DNA of 64,000 nt from Clarkia xantiana subsp. parviflora (GCA_036873135.1 JAPTYO010000023.1:7885834-7949833), one strand, 5' to 3'; numbered from the stretch's first letter, positions 11,367 through 23,517 are shown. Numbers and translations: made by a program. Notes: a model not told the origin generated them from the sequence alone.

Positions 11367-12688
11367 GGGAAAAGTATGTAAAACATGCAACATGTTTGAA
11401 AAAAATGGTTTTATGGACCAATATGTTTTAAAATTTACAACATGTTTGAAAAAGATGGTTTTATGGACCAATATATATTAAAATGTACAACAAGCTTGCA
11501 AAAGATGTTAAAATGATATACCGTCCACTTGTTATCAATAGTCTCATTAAGTGGACACGTGCGAAACACATTTTTAGAAAAAAAATAATAATAATTCAAA
11601 CAAGAAATTAATTTATACATAGCAATGATTATTAATCGGTGGATGTAGATGATAATAATAATAATTATTATTATTTTATAAAAACGTGATCCGCACGTGT
11701 CCACTTAATTAGACTAGTGACAACTAGGGCCGGCAATGGTGCGGTGAAAATCAAATAACCATGGTTATTCGCACCATTTACCGCAATGGTTAACCGCACC
11801 ATTATGCTGAGGGACGGTTATGGTGATGAATCTTGTAACCGCAATGGTTATGGTTCTGGTGATGGTATTCAGTCTATAACCGCGGTTATAACCATCACCT
11901 CTATATATATAATATTAATATATTATATATATTAATATATTACTAATACTTATATATATATATAGTCAAATATTATAATTCTTATTCTGTTCCCTTTCCC
12001 GCCCTCTATTTTTTTTTTGCCAAGCAATTCCTAACATTCAATCTTGACCCTTTATTTTTTTGCCAAGCGATTCCCACCATTCAATTTCAATCTAACTTAA
12101 TTTGTTAAACTCAGTCTCACTCTCACTCTCAGAGACTCAAACTCTCGTTCACTTCTTCATTTGCCTAGGTGTGAGAGTAATTCAGCAATTACATAAATAT
12201 GCCTAATTTATGTCTATATTTCTTATTATTAGGTAACCACGATTGGAAGTGATGGCGAATGAGGACCGATGATCGCAAGTGATAAGCGATTGAAGATGTT
12301 TCTTTTTTTTTAAATTTAGTGTAACAATGAAGTTATGTTTAATTTGGATTTCGTGTATGAAACTGAATGTATGTTTACTTTTATTTTATGAAACAATGAT
12401 GTTGTATTAGTTTGAATGATTGTGGTTAAATGGTTTAACCGTGGTGAAAAACCATGGTTATAGTTATGGTTATGGTATGAAGAATCATAACCACAGTGGT
12501 TATGGTTATGGTATGAGTGAAAAAAAAATATGGTATGGTTATGGTATCAGTGCTATTCGCACCATACCCTCACCATCGCCAGCCCTAGTGACAACAAGTG
12601 GACGATCAAACATATTGTACGTTTTAAAACATATTGGTCCATAAAACCATCTTTTTCAAATATGTTGCATGTTTTACATACTTTTCCC
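11367..12688. mobile_element. Foldback element split by a hAT element
   Basis: Both ends read GGGAAAAGTATGTAAAACAT on opposite strands, and the arms continue with 'GGTTTTATGGACCAATATG'. The flanking 9-mers AAAATAAAT (11358-11366) and AATACAAAT (12689-12697) match at seven of nine positions, compatible with an old Mutator-like duplication. The hAT insertion at 11725-12587 interrupts the middle. There is no transposase frame. Confidence 0.6.
11725..12587. mobile_element. Non-autonomous hAT element, 'GGTTAACCGC' family, copy 2
   Basis: The 8-mer GTGACAAC is duplicated perfectly at 11717-11724 and 12588-12595. The ends are TAGGGCCGGCAATGG and, on the other strand, TAGGGCTGGCGATGG. Subterminal GGTTATGG repeats match copy 1 at 6302-7011. 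The AT dinucleotide-rich centre (near 11900-11965) is shared by both copies. Confidence 0.8.
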
Positions 12689-12705
12689 AATACAAATATA
12701 AGCCA

Positions 12706-13451
12706 GACCGAGTTGTGAAATCTCGGTTAAGAATTAAAAACCTTAACCGAGATTTAAAATCTCGGTTAAGAAGGAAATTTTTTTTTTCCTTGGTCAAGAT
12801 TTGTCCAAGGGGCTGTCAGCGTGCATGTATGAATGCTGACAGCGACTGGATGCATTTTCAAAGCATCTGGTCCGGTCCTGACCAGATCGAACCAGATGCT
12901 TTGAAAAAGTATATGGTCTGGTCTGTTCTCTATTGGAGGACTCGGCAAAGCAAAATTTACAAAAAAAAAAAAAAAATTTGTTTACGATGTTATTTTTTAA
13001 AACTATACATGCAGTTGAGAAACAAATTTTTTTAAAATATACACGAGAATTCAATTTTTTATTATATCGATTTAAATTTTAATCTCAAAATAGTTAAATC
13101 GATATAATAAAAAAATTGAATACTTATGGATAATTTCAAAATATTTGTTTCTCAACTGCATGTATAGTTTTAAAAAATAACATCGTAAACAAAATTATTT
13201 ATTTTTTTTTTTTTTGTAAATTTTGTTTCGACGGGTCCTCCAATAGCGACCGGACCAGACCAAATACTTTTTCAAAGCATCAGGTTAGGACCGGACTAGA
13301 TGCTTTTTCAAAGTATCTGGCCCGGTCTGGTCAGGTCCATGCTGACAACCCCTTGGCCAAGGGAAAGGACCCTTTTTTTTCCTCCTTAACCGAGATTTCA
13401 CATCTCGGTTAAGGTTTTTAAAATCTTAACCGAGATTTCACATTTCGGTTT
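12706..13451. mobile_element. Foldback element with tandem CTCGGTTAAG palindromes in its arms
   Basis: The left arm has TGTGAAATCTCGGTTAAG, then CCTTAACCGAGATT, and the right arm has the same in reverse. Further in, 'GTAAATTTTG' and 'GTCTGGTC' phrases also pair across the centre at 13040-13110, which is itself palindromic. I could not define a target duplication. The frames at 12634-13054 are in this repeat and not genes. Confidence 0.55.
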
Positions 13452-13754
13452 CACCTATTTTCGTAAATAGTTGTTTATGTAGCCTATATTTGTATTTGGT
13501 TGTTCAGATAGACCTATATTAGTCAAAAACTCCTTTATTTGTGCGTCTTTATTATTGTCGTTTTTTTTCCTTTCTTTTGATGGAAATGGAGTTTACACAA
13601 CTCACATTTTCAAGCTTTCAATTTCATGAACGTGTTATAGTACTGATTGTGATTAAAAGCGTAAAATCCATCAAAGTGAAACATATTCGCACATCTGACA
13701 TATCTGAAAAACTTTTCTAATTGATGAGGTTAAATAATAAATTTAAAAGAAGGT

Positions 13755-14792
13755 TGTTGGGTTTTGATCTCCGGTTGAAGCTCGAACCCCGACCGTCTGC
13801 GCGTCCGACCCTGCACTAAGGGACAAACCAGGCTTGTTCCCGGTAATCCCCCTCCGAAGCTTAAGTCAGAACTCAGAATATGATGTCTAAGAACTGATAT
13901 GTATTGTATTTTCAACCAAAACGTCAAAAATGAGAAGAGATGTGAACTTATATTTATAGGGAATGGTCTATATGGAAACTGGCCCATGCATTTATGATGC
14001 ACCGATACCTTAGTATGGAAAGCTGTATATGCACACTTTCCTTTTTGGAGAGGGGATCACTTATTTGATTTCGGGTCAATGAGGCTTCTTCATTCTTCTA
14101 CTTGGGGAAGATGAGAACCCGAGCCCTTATGTCCAATTGGTCCTTCGTTAATTTCTTATACGGGGAGATAATCTTCATTTTATAAACAGAGAAGACGAGA
14201 CGTCTCATTCTCCTTATGGAGAGAGTTGTCTCTTGTTTCGTGGAGAAGGGACGATTCCTCCTACACGGAGGGATTCGTCTCCCTCTCCTTATAGAGAGGA
14301 GACGATCCCTTCTCCGAGGAGAGGATCGTCTTCCTCTCTGTGGAGAACAGACGATCCCCTCTTCGAGGAGAGGGTCGTCTCCTTCTCCTTTGAGAGGAGA
14401 CGATCCCCGGAGAGGGGTCGTCTCCCTCTCCTCGGAGAGGGGACGATCCCCTCTCTTGGAGAGGGTCGTCTCCCTCTCCTCGGAGAGGGGACGATCCCCT
14501 CTCCGAGGAGACAGTCGTCTCCTCCTTGGAGAGGAGACGATCCCCTCTCTTGGGGAGGGTCGTCTCCCTCTCCTTGGAGAGGAGACGATCCCATCTCCAA
14601 GGAGAGGGTCGTCTCCCTCTCCGTGGAGAAGGGACGATCCCTTCTCTAAGGAGGGGGCCGTCCCATTTCCCTATGGAGAGGGAACGATCTCCCCTTCCTA
14701 AAGAGGGCTTGTTTCTTGTCTTCGACCATTTAAAGGGTCACTTTGACCGATTAGCGGAGATTACTATCCGGTTCTTAGACCGATATCCATCA
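13755..14792 (-). repeat. Element A 3' LTR
   Basis: On the minus strand it runs TGATGGATATCGG... to ...AACCCAACA, with canonical TG/CA ends. It is 1038 bp long, against 899 bp for the 5' LTR, and the difference lies in the palindromic repeat block in U3. A minus-strand TATA box (CTATAAATA, 13951-13959) is in the same place as in the other LTR. The open frames inside it (14216-14906) follow from the repeat. Confidence 0.9.
14205..14700. repeat. Palindromic GGAGACGATCCC repeat block in LTR U3
   Basis: Units of the form GGAGACGATCCCCTCTCC alternate with GGAGAGGGTCGTCTCC, their imperfect reverse complement. The block is thus both tandem and inverted. Its length differs between the two LTRs of the same element (the other block is 22140-22515), showing copy-number change after or during insertion. 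It keeps several frames open on both strands. Confidence 0.8.
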
Positions 14793-14806
14793 CTTGCCCC
14801 CGAGGC
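14793..14806 (-). other. Element A polypurine tract
   Basis: On the minus strand the bases just before the 3' LTR read CCTCGGGGGCAAG followed by TGATGG. The same GGGGGCA(A/T) motif directly precedes the 3' LTRs of B, C, D and E, so it is the likely plus-strand priming site. Confidence 0.7.
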
Positions 14807-16109
14807 TGATGTAGACTTCGTTTGCATTAGGCTCTATTCTGTAACGAAAATCCAAATTCATCAAATATCTTCAATATATTCTATCTTTCCCGATATAAAT
14901 GTATAAAAACATACGATAATTTTTTGATATGTCGTTCCTTTTTGAGAAACTTTCAAGTATTGTAATATATGTTCATGTAGATATATATGAGAGTTTTTCA
15001 CTTTGTTCTTATCCTTTAGATGGGGAAAATCCAATGGTCTAGATTAAAACCCTAGCCACATCTCCAACTTGAAGGATATATATATCCTTTTTTACTTTGC
15101 TTCCATTCACTTTCACCACTCTTCACAAAATTACTCTCTTTCACTCTAGAGTTTTTCTCTCAAGTAAGGAGGAGAGAAAATCCGGCCAAGGAGGCGTGCC
15201 CGAGGAGGCAACGAAGGTTGTCCCCTCCGAGAAGGTCGCTGGAGTCGTCTTCTTTGAGGGGGGAGGTTTACCCGGTGCTGTCGCCGCTGCGTGGAGGTCG
15301 TCCTACCGGAGGAGCTGTCAGGAGGAGGTTCGACCAGAGTTTTCCGTGGAGATCGTTCCCCTCCGTCGAGCTGTCATCCACGCCGTCGTCCAGCCAGGTC
15401 GTCTAGGTCGCCCATCTCGGTCGTCCGTGCAGGTCGTCCAGGTCGTCCGTGTGGAGATTGCGGAATCGTTCCTGCAGGTCGTCCAAGTCGTCCGTGTCGA
15501 GGTCGTGGGGGTCGTTCCTGGATTCGAGGTCGTGGGGGTTGAGGTCGTCCGTGCCGCGTCCGTCCGTCCGGAGTCCAGATCGTCCGGGTCGTCTAGGTCG
15601 TCCGAGACCACTTCCTCGTAGGTAAGACCCTTTTTGCTCTAAAATTTGCTTTTAATTGCAAAATTGATGACATATCTTGATGCCTTTACTTTTAATGTAT
15701 GTAACATGTATAGTTGTCGGCTTGAAATTGAACGTATTACCACCTTTATGAGTGTTTTTCAATTGGATTGTCTAATATTTACAACTTCCAATGTGTAGTC
15801 ATAGTTTTGAATATATGGTTGCACATGTTTAGTTACTCTCAAACCATTTGTAAAGTTGTGAGGACTATGCCCCCGAACAAAATTTTGCGAAGTAACATAA
15901 ACGTTATATATAGTAAATCCAAAAGATAAACGAATTGTTATATGTCTTAGCAAATTTTGTTGGGTGTTGTAGGTTGGGAGTAACGCCTTGTCAAGCTAAG
16001 TCTAAAGTTTGATCACACCGGAGGTGCAGGACACTCATCAAATTTTTTATCGAGGCGACACCCTAAACCTTCCTATCTTTTCATTGGCTTCTTACTATAT
16101 TGTAAGACC
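14807..16109 (+). promoter_or_regulatory. Upstream region and leader of the element A antisense gene
   Basis: This is the sequence between the 3' LTR and the antisense gene start. A TATATATATCC run near 15076-15086 is followed by a pyrimidine-rich leader (TTCACTTTCACCACTCTTCAC), the arrangement seen upstream of the E antisense gene. A GTCGTCC-based tandem repeat fills about 15390-15605 and keeps 15097-15621 open. A possible splice donor (GTAG/GTAAGACC) follows near 15620. Whether any of the leader is translated is unclear, and I favour untranslated. Confidence 0.4.
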
Positions 16110-17922
16110 ATGAGTGGGTCTTCTTCCTCTAAGAACTTTTTCATTCCCACTGATTTGAAACGAAACAGGCTTGTCAGTGTAAATTATGAAGAGGTTGTGG
16201 AGCTTTTGAATGTTGACAGTACTCTTAAATGTCGAAACCCTGTTGAAGTCAAATATCCTCGAGGTGAAGAACTTATCACCGAACCTCGTGAAGGAGAATC
16301 TGTTGTTTACTTAGCCCAAATCCATGTAGGACTCCGTTTTCCTTATTGTTCTGAGCTCCTAAAGGCATGTTCTTATTGGGGAGTAGCTCCTACTCAATTG
16401 ACTCCTCATGCTATTAGGATGTGGATAGGCTTTCGTATACTTTGTGCGACTCATTCCTGGAAATATTCCTTGAATTTGTTCCGACTCTTTCACAAATTCA
16501 CTACCCATAGTAATAGTAAAGTAGGTACAGTATCTTGTCGTCTTCCTACATTCACGGATAGGTTGAACACTCGGATGAAGGCTCCACCGCTTTCTTGGAC
16601 TTCGGGTGAATATCTCGTTCTCAAGCATTCGAATGGCAATGCAAAGTGGAAGGAATACTATTTCCTTTGTGAAGATGGTGGTGTGCCTTGGAAAATTCGT
16701 CCTTGTTTCCGGGAAGATTCGGTTCTTTATCACGAGTTGTCCTCTGAGGAGAAGAAGAATTTGTCTATTATCCATGCCTTTCACAGTTCTCCTGATTTTA
16801 CTCCCTATGATTCCCAATTAACTGACGAAGACTCTTTATCTAAAGCGAGCATTCGAGCTTTATTACCTACTTCTTCGGTATGATTTCTATTACTCTAATC
16901 CACTCTTATTTCCTGCGTAGGAGGGATTGCTGATGATTTCATACCGTAGGAGGTTGCTAGAAAAAAATGAAAGGCGAAATCTATTGCAGATAAAGGAAAT
17001 CCGACAGCTGTTACTTCGAAGCCCTCTGGAGCATCTACTGATGGCGCTTCTTCTGGTCCTAAATTGAAGAAAGCTCGCTTCTCTCAGCATGAAGCCTCTG
17101 GTTCCCGGCCTTCTAGTGGTAACACTATACTTTACCTCTATTGTCTAAATATGTCTTTTATTGTATCATGCTCTAAGGATACTCTTCCCTCTCTATTTTG
17201 ATTTCCAATTGCAGGTTCCAAAAAGAAGGTGGATGTCAAGTCCGACAAGGGAAAAGGTGTCGCTCTCCCTAAGGCAGTTACTGCCCTGGAAAAGGGGAAA
17301 GTCGTTGCTTCCTCCAAGAAAAAGTCATCGGCACTTATGGCGAAGGACAAGGAGTCTGCAAAAAGTCCTAAGGAGGTTTATGAAAGTGAAGGAAGTCCGG
17401 AATCAGCTCAGAGTGCCACCATGGCCGGACCGGATGATCCTGTCGGCTTCTCTGGTCGACATTTTGACTTCGAAGATGACTTATTCGATCAGGAGAATTA
17501 TCGGAGCAGATCGAAACGCATGCATGAACGATGGGATCCTGCTTCCTCTCTAAAGGATTTGCCCTTCCTTCGCGGTCATTCAGTGCTCGATCCAGATATC
17601 GGACTTGATCTTTAGAATGCCATGGTTCCTCCTGGTGATCGCATTCGCCTAGATTTGAGCCCTTCATCTGTCCAAGGTGTGCTGAGGGATCACATGTCTT
17701 GTCTTGCTCAGGTATAATACTATATGTTACATCTTATCCTTGTCAAACTCTTTTTGTGTTTAATTATCTTCTTCTTTTTTCTTTTCCGTAGGTTGTTGCT
17801 ATGGAGAAGAATTTAGCGTACATGGCCACTATGATGTCTTTTGCAGCTTGCTGATCTTCGCAGCAAAGTTTCCCGGGATCCGACGGAGTCTCCCGGCGAA
17901 ACTTCCAGAGCATTAGTGGTAG
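16110..17922 (+). pseudogene. Element A antisense gene (aORF), Transposase_28-like, broken
   Basis: The start MSGSSSSKN lies at 16110. The first exon (16110-16877) carries the domain resembling Pfam Transposase_28 ('putative gypsy type transposon'). Its core 'IHVGLRFPYCSELL' and 'PHAIRMWIGFRIL' align with the aORFs of B, C, D and E. Proposed exons are 16110-16877, 16950-17118, 17215-17711 and 17792 onwards. Their phases agree and the first intron (72 nt) sits where it does in the other families. Exon 2 has an in-frame TGA just after its start, exon 3 a TAG at 17613, and the last exon a frameshift near 17850. The gene is cut off at the inversion breakpoint near 17928. The role of this protein family is not established. 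Confidence 0.75.
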
Positions 17923-17928
17923 TATAAT

Positions 17929-20868
17929 CTGAGGGATCGTGCTTCTCATCCATTCTCGCAGGACTTAGTGGATATCATTATACCGGATATTGTAACTCCA
18001 GCGAAAATCCGCGTTATACTGGGAAAGGTGACCCGGTGGAGCACGTGCAGCAGCATGAAGCTTCATTGCTGGGACGAACTAAAGACGATAATCACATCGA
18101 TTTGTTATTCCCGACTACTTTGACGGGTGCAGCCTCACATTGGTTGTTTGGCCTGCCCAAAGGTTCGGTTAGTTAGTGGAAATACTTGAAGTCCAAGTTC
18201 CTGCAGCGTTACTTGGGGACTCGTCAACTTCTCAAGGATACAAATTCACTTGACGAAGTCCGACAAGGACATGATGAGACATTGGCAAGTTACTGTGCTC
18301 GTTTCAACCAGAATCTGGCCGATACTGATGAAGATATGACCGAGGGGGAGATTATTCGTGCTTTTAAGAGAAATCTCGGAAGACTAGGAGCTGCATTGGA
18401 GGATAATATGGCTCTGAATCCAATATATACACTTGAGCAACTTGCGGCTCGAGTTAAGTCTCATATGGACTTAGAGCAGACCAGATCGTTCCGCAAAACA
18501 AAGAAGATTGCGGAATCGGCAGTTGGGGAGACGAACAAGAAAAAGAAAGAAAAGACTTCTCTTCCTCATAGTCAACGCCAACCATTGACATGGGTAGCAC
18601 CTGAAAATCGCCCTCGAGGCGGTCCCCACTTAGAGGATAATCGACATCGTACGAATGAGGTTCAGGAAGTTCGTTTCACTCCTTTGAATAGGGAGCTTTC
18701 GGTTATTTTTCATGAGATGAGACAAAAGGGTCTTGACACCCCACCACCCTCGAAGAAATCTAGAGTGCAGTTGGGAAATCATGCCAACCATTGGTGTGAA
18801 TACCAACAGTGCAAAGGTCACCACACCGATAATTGCATTCGATTGAGGCAAGATATCAAAAAATTGATCCAACAGGGTCACTTGAAGAATTTTATTGAAG
18901 GATCTCGAAAGAGGTCACGGAGCCTCTCCCTTTGCCCCCGGCCAAAGACAAAGGAAAGAAGGTGATGAAAGATAATACCCCACCAAAGAGGGTCATTAAC
19001 ATGCTACATGGTGGCTACGCCTCCGGAGGAACGGTGAGTAATGCAAGGGAAGTGTATGCTTCTCAGGCTACTGACATCGCGCTGTCAAGGAAACGTCCAA
19101 GATCATCGGAGAAGTCAATTCTATCTTTTTCAGAAGATGATATGGAGCAAATAAATTTCCCTCATGATGATGCATTGGTGATCACCCTAAACATTCTAGA
19201 TTGTGATGTGAAGAGAATTCTTGTTGATGGAGGAAGTTCTTCAGATATTCTGTTCCTTGAAGCTTTGATGGCCTTGGGCAAAACCAAGTCCGATCTTAAG
19301 CCGATTAATTTCCCACTCATTGGTTTCGCCGGATCGACTTCTTATCCATTAGGGTCAATTCTTCTTCCTGTTGTTATGGGCGCGGGGCGAAGGAGGTTGG
19401 AAGTGCAAGTCCCATTTATAGTTGTAGACGCCCCTAGCGCCTACAACGGAATTTTGGGACGAACGACGATCAATCCTTACAAGATCGTTCCTTCCATACC
19501 ACATCAAGTAATGAGATTCCCGACAAAGCATGGTATGGGAGAAGTCAAGGGAGACCAGGTGGCTTCTCGAAATTGCTATGTCAATGCGTTAAGGAGAAAA
19601 TATCAGTCGGTAGGTGAAACCATGGCTATCGTTACGGAGATTGATCCAAGAGAGGAGAAAGGTCGACCGTCTCCAATTGAAGAGTTGAAAGAGATAGAGG
19701 TGGATGGACCAGAGAGGGTCGTCCGCATTGGTGTCCTCCTTACCAAGGAGCATGAAGAAGCCCTCATCTCACTTTTGAGGGAATTCAAGGAATTGTTTGC
19801 TTGGTCTCCGAGCGATATGCCGGGTATTAGCACGAAGATCATTTCTCATGAACTAAGGCTCAACCCGTTCATAAGGTCAATCGTCCAGAAGAGAAGGCCT
19901 ATGGGGAAAGACAAAAAAATTGCCATCAGACAAGAAGTTGGCAAATTGCTTGATGCTGGCTTCGTTTAAGAGCTCAGATTTCAATCATGGGTGGCCAACC
20001 CAGTGCTCGTTCAGAAGTCTAATGGGAAGTGGCGTATGTGTATAAATTTCTGCGATCTAAACAAGGCATGTCCGAAAGATGCATACCCTTTACCTAGAAT
20101 CGACTAACTGGTGGACGCTACCTCTGGACACGAATTGATGAGCTTCATGGATGCTTATTTGGGCTACAATCAGATCAAGATGGCGCCTCAAGATGCTCCT
20201 CACACAGCCTTTTACGCTGATAGTGACATTTATCACTATGAGGTGATGCTGTTCGGACTCCTTAATGCTGGTGCCACTTATCAGAGAATGGTGAATAAGC
20301 TTTTTGGCGATTTTATTGGCAAAACGATGGAAGCTTATGTGGACGATATGCTAGTAAAATCAAGGAAGAGTGCAGATCATGTTGGAGATTTGAAGGCAAC
20401 ATTCGAAAGGATGCGTCTGCAGCAGGTCCGATTGAATCCTGCGAAATGTGCATTCGAGGTACAGTCGGGAAATTTTTTGGGCTTTATGGTAAGCCAACGT
20501 GGAATGGAGGTGAATCTTGAAAAGTTGCAAGCCATTGAGGAGATGCACTCACCCACTTGCCATAGAGAGGTTCAACGCCTCAATGGAAGATTGGCGTCAC
20601 TCAGCAGATTCCTATCCAAGATAGGAGAAAAATCCTTGCCATTTTTTGAAGTGTTGCGGGCAAATAAAAAATTCGAGTGGACGGACCGATGCGAAGAAGC
20701 GTTTCAACAACTCAAGGAACATCTTATCACCCTTGGCGAAACCAACCCCATGAGAAGACTTGTTTTTATATTTAAGTGATGTTGCGGTCAGTGCAGTGTT
20801 AATAAAGGAAGAGGCTGGTGCCCAACTTTCGGTGTATTTTGTAAGCAAGACTTTATCCAAAAGTGTCA
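17929..20868 (+). pseudogene. Element A gag (middle and end), protease and reverse transcriptase, inverted segment
   Basis: In plus-strand order there are: the Gag core ('GDPVEHVQQHEASLLGR' in a shifted frame, then 18186-18965); a zinc knuckle of the form C-x2-x-C/H-x4-H-x4-C near 18795-18840; the aspartic protease with LVDGGSSSDIL (19220-19255); and reverse transcriptase with 'RMCINFCDLNKACPKD' and the YVDDM box (20335-20352). The segment ends in the first part of RNase H ('VYFVSKTLSKS'). Breaks include a one-base loss near 18010, a TAG near 18175, a TAA near 19967 and a TAA near 20105. The rest of RNase H and the integrase are absent. The orientation is opposite to the LTRs and primer site. 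Confidence 0.85.
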
Positions 20869-21620
20869 GATTATGCATTATTTTGACCCGAGACTCCTCC
20901 ATCTTTTTGGTTATCAGTGCCTCTATCTGTTCAGCAGTTATTATTCCCCCTGTGGGAGCAACAGGGACCTGGGGAGGTGGGGGAGGCATAGCCGTACTCA
21001 CGTTCTGGCTTGCTGTAGGAGGATGTGGATACGGCAGATATAGAGGAGGCTGGTAATGTTGATATTGTGGTTGATACGGAGGAGGAGGAGGAGGGACTTG
21101 TTGTTGAGTAGGTACCTCTCATTCCCGTACTGTAGAAGATGAAGATACCAATGGGGTAAACGGACTCTGCGGTGGTGGAGGCATACCGCCTCGGGCTCTC
21201 ATCGCTTCTCTATATGCCAATAATGCATCCAAAGCAGCCATAAGCTCCGGAGTTACCGGATAATTTCTGGGAAGACCACCTTAAGGGGGCATCGGATAGG
21301 GGGGGGGGAACTCCATATGATGAATGTCCATAGGAGGGGATTCCTTGCGATGGCATTCCATACGGGAATCCGTAAGACGGAACAGGATCCCGTGGTGGCC
21401 TTTCCCGAGTAGATGGTCCTCGTTCCAATGGAGTTGACGCTAAAGAAGATAAATCTCCTTGGACATGGGATGGTCCATCTTGTCGACCAGCTGGACGTTG
21501 GGAGGATGGAGGGTTTGCAGGGGGCACCGGCGGTCGGTTGGACTGAGTCAGATGATCTCTTCTTGGTGGTGGACGAGGTCCATTGGATGGAACACCCGTA
21601 GTTTGCCGACTAGCTGTCAT
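20869..21620 (-). pseudogene. Element A gag N-terminal part, correct orientation, truncated
   Basis: Reading left from the primer site, the Pro/Gln/Tyr-rich Gag head begins near 21620 (MTASRQTTG). A likely original upstream start codon now reads GTG. A G/C homopolymer near 21300 shifts the frame. The frame then continues through proline-rich sequence to 'GGIITAEQIEALITKKM' (near 20900), which aligns with 'VITPEEIEAMITRKL' of element C. It stops at the breakpoint near 20868, exactly where the plus-strand segment begins the following part of Gag. Confidence 0.8.
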
Positions 21621-21654
21621 TGATCTGGTAACAGCCACGACTTTTAGTAGGAAT

Positions 21655-21674
21655 TTCCCACAGACGGCACCAAA
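21655..21674 (-). other. Element A primer-binding site
   Basis: On the minus strand, directly after the LTR end ...CCCAACA, the sequence reads TTTGGTGCCGTCTGTGGGAA. B and C have TGGCGCCGTCTGTGGGAA and TGGCGCCGTCTGTAGG at the same place. The first nine bases of the B/C form can pair with the 3' end of plant tRNA-Asp; tRNA assignment is an inference. Confidence 0.75.
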
Positions 21675-22573
21675 TGTTGGGTTTGATCTCCGGTTGAAGC
21701 TCGAACCCGACCGTCTGCGCGTCCGACCCTGCACTAAGGGACAAACCAGGCTTGTGCCCGGTAATCCCCTCCGAAGCTTAAGTCAGAACTCAGAATATGA
21801 TTTCTAAGAACTGATATGTATTGTAATTTCAACCAAAACGTCAAAAATGAGAAGAGATGTGAACTTATATTTATAGGGAATGACCTATATGGAAACTGGC
21901 CCATGCATTTATGATGCACCGATACCTTAGTATGGAAAGCTGTATATGCACACTTTCCTTTTTGGAGAGGAGATCACTTATTTGATTTCGGGTCAATGAG
22001 GCTTCTTCATTCTTCTACTTGGGGAAGATGAGAACCCGAGCCCTTATGTCCAATTGGTCCTTCGTTAATTTCTTATACGAGGAGATAATCTTCATTTTAT
22101 AAACAAAGAAGACGAGACGACTCATTCTCCTTATGGAGAGAGTCGTCTCTTGTTTCGTGGAGAAGGGACGATTCCTCCTACACTGAGGGATTTGTCTCCC
22201 TCTCCTTATAGAGAGGAGACGATCCCTTCTCCGAGGAGATGATCGTCTCCCTCTCTGTGGAGAGGAGACGATCCCCTCTCCGAGGAGAGGGTTGTCTCCT
22301 TCTCCTTGGAGAGGGTCGTCTCCTGCTCCTTGGAGAGGAGACGATCCCTTCTCCGAGGAGAGGGTCGTCTCCCTCTCTATGGAGAGGAGACGATCCCCTC
22401 TCCGAGGAGTCCGAGGAGAGGGTCGTCTCCTTCTCCTTGGAGAGGGGACGATCCCCTCTCCGAGGAGAGGGTCCTCTCCTTGGAGAGGGTCCTCTCCTTG
22501 GAGAGGAGACGATCCCCTCCACTTGGACCGATTAGCGGAGATTACTATCCGGTTCTTAGACCGATATCCATCA
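21675..22573 (-). repeat. Element A 5' LTR
   Basis: It has TG/CA ends and is followed on the right by the AAGGT duplication. The minus-strand TATA box CTATAAATA lies at 21868-21876. The conserved R/U5 motif CTTAAGCTTCGGAGGGG is near 21765-21782, and a shorter palindromic block than in the 3' LTR occupies 22140-22515. Confidence 0.9.
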
Positions 22574-23517
22574 AAGGTCATTACGTAATTATGGAATATG
22601 ATATAGCGGTTCACCCTTAACAAGAGGTTCAAACTCCGCAAGTGGGTCAGCACCTTACTGTTGATCCCGATGCGAGTGGAGACTACTATAGGTATGGGAC
22701 AAACATACTACGGGTGCTATCCTCATGATGTGGACCCCACTTAAAACTAAACCCTAAAACAAAAAAGAAAAAATTATAGAATTTATAAGACCCAATATCT
22801 TATTTTGGGGAAATGAGACCCAAGTTAGCTACATGAATGCTGCTTCTTCAGAAGAAACTCACTCTTCTTCATCTTCTTCTTCCTCTTATTCACTTGCAAC
22901 GGTGGCAGATTCAGTGATTGATTGATTGATACTGCGCGGCCAATTAAAGGCTCAAGCTAGACCATTCAGGGTAGGGGAAGAGTTTGTCAAAGAAGTCACC
23001 GGAGAAGGAGAAAAAATACTGATATTTTTGTCCACGCATGCTCATTGTTCCTCCTAAATTTAAATTGATAGTGCAACAGTTTGGACTTTTGAGAGAATGT
23101 GGATGGTAATTCAAGATTACCTCCACTCCACATTAACATTAACAATACGAAACATGAGAATTGGTCCGAACAACTTTTTATTAAAAAATTACCAGACTAA
23201 TTCAGGCTAGTTCACATTTAAGGAAACCGAAAATTCCAAATGCTGTCACGATTGTGTCTCGATTACACAGTTGGCCTGAATCAGTCCACTTGATTCTGGG
23301 ACAGAACTGTGAAGAATGTAGTTGGGTCTAATCTGCTGCTAGATTTTCAGATAAAATCAGACAGATTGAATCTAATAACCTGATGATTCCATGAACTTCT
23401 AAAAGCTTTGAAACCCCCCAAAGACACAGTTTTGTCAAAAAATTCTAGGGCATCTAAAATCATCAACATGTAAAAATTCTTAAAAACTGCAACCATACAT
23501 AGATAAATGGAGAAAGT
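22574..23517. other. Intergenic DNA downstream of the PPR gene
   Basis: This probably contains the 3' untranslated region of the minus-strand PPR gene at its right end. I see no other gene or repeat. Confidence 0.5.

Larger units (their letters stand above)
13755..22573 (-). mobile_element. Element A: Tat-type Ty3/gypsy retrotransposon with an inverted gag-pol core
   Basis: Direct LTRs at 13755-14792 and 21675-22573 are flanked by a perfect duplication AAGGT (13750-13754 and 22574-22578). A primer-binding site lies beside the right LTR and a purine tract (plus strand pyrimidine-rich) beside the left LTR, so the element reads leftwards. As expected for this orientation, the gag start is on the minus strand (20869-21620) and the extra antisense gene on the plus strand (16110-17922). 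However, the rest of gag, protease and part of reverse transcriptase (17929-20868) is on the plus strand. This segment is therefore inverted, and the integrase is missing. The copy is dead. Confidence 0.9.

Noticed and set aside
14216..14906. Long open frames in the element A LTR
   Set aside because: Open on both strands in several frames because of the palindromic repeat; they lie inside an LTR and are not conserved in length in the other LTR (22015-22653).
15097..15621. 174-codon frame in element A upstream of the antisense gene
   Set aside because: Val/Arg/Gly-rich translation of a GTCGTCC tandem repeat, with competing open frames on both strands; more likely leader.
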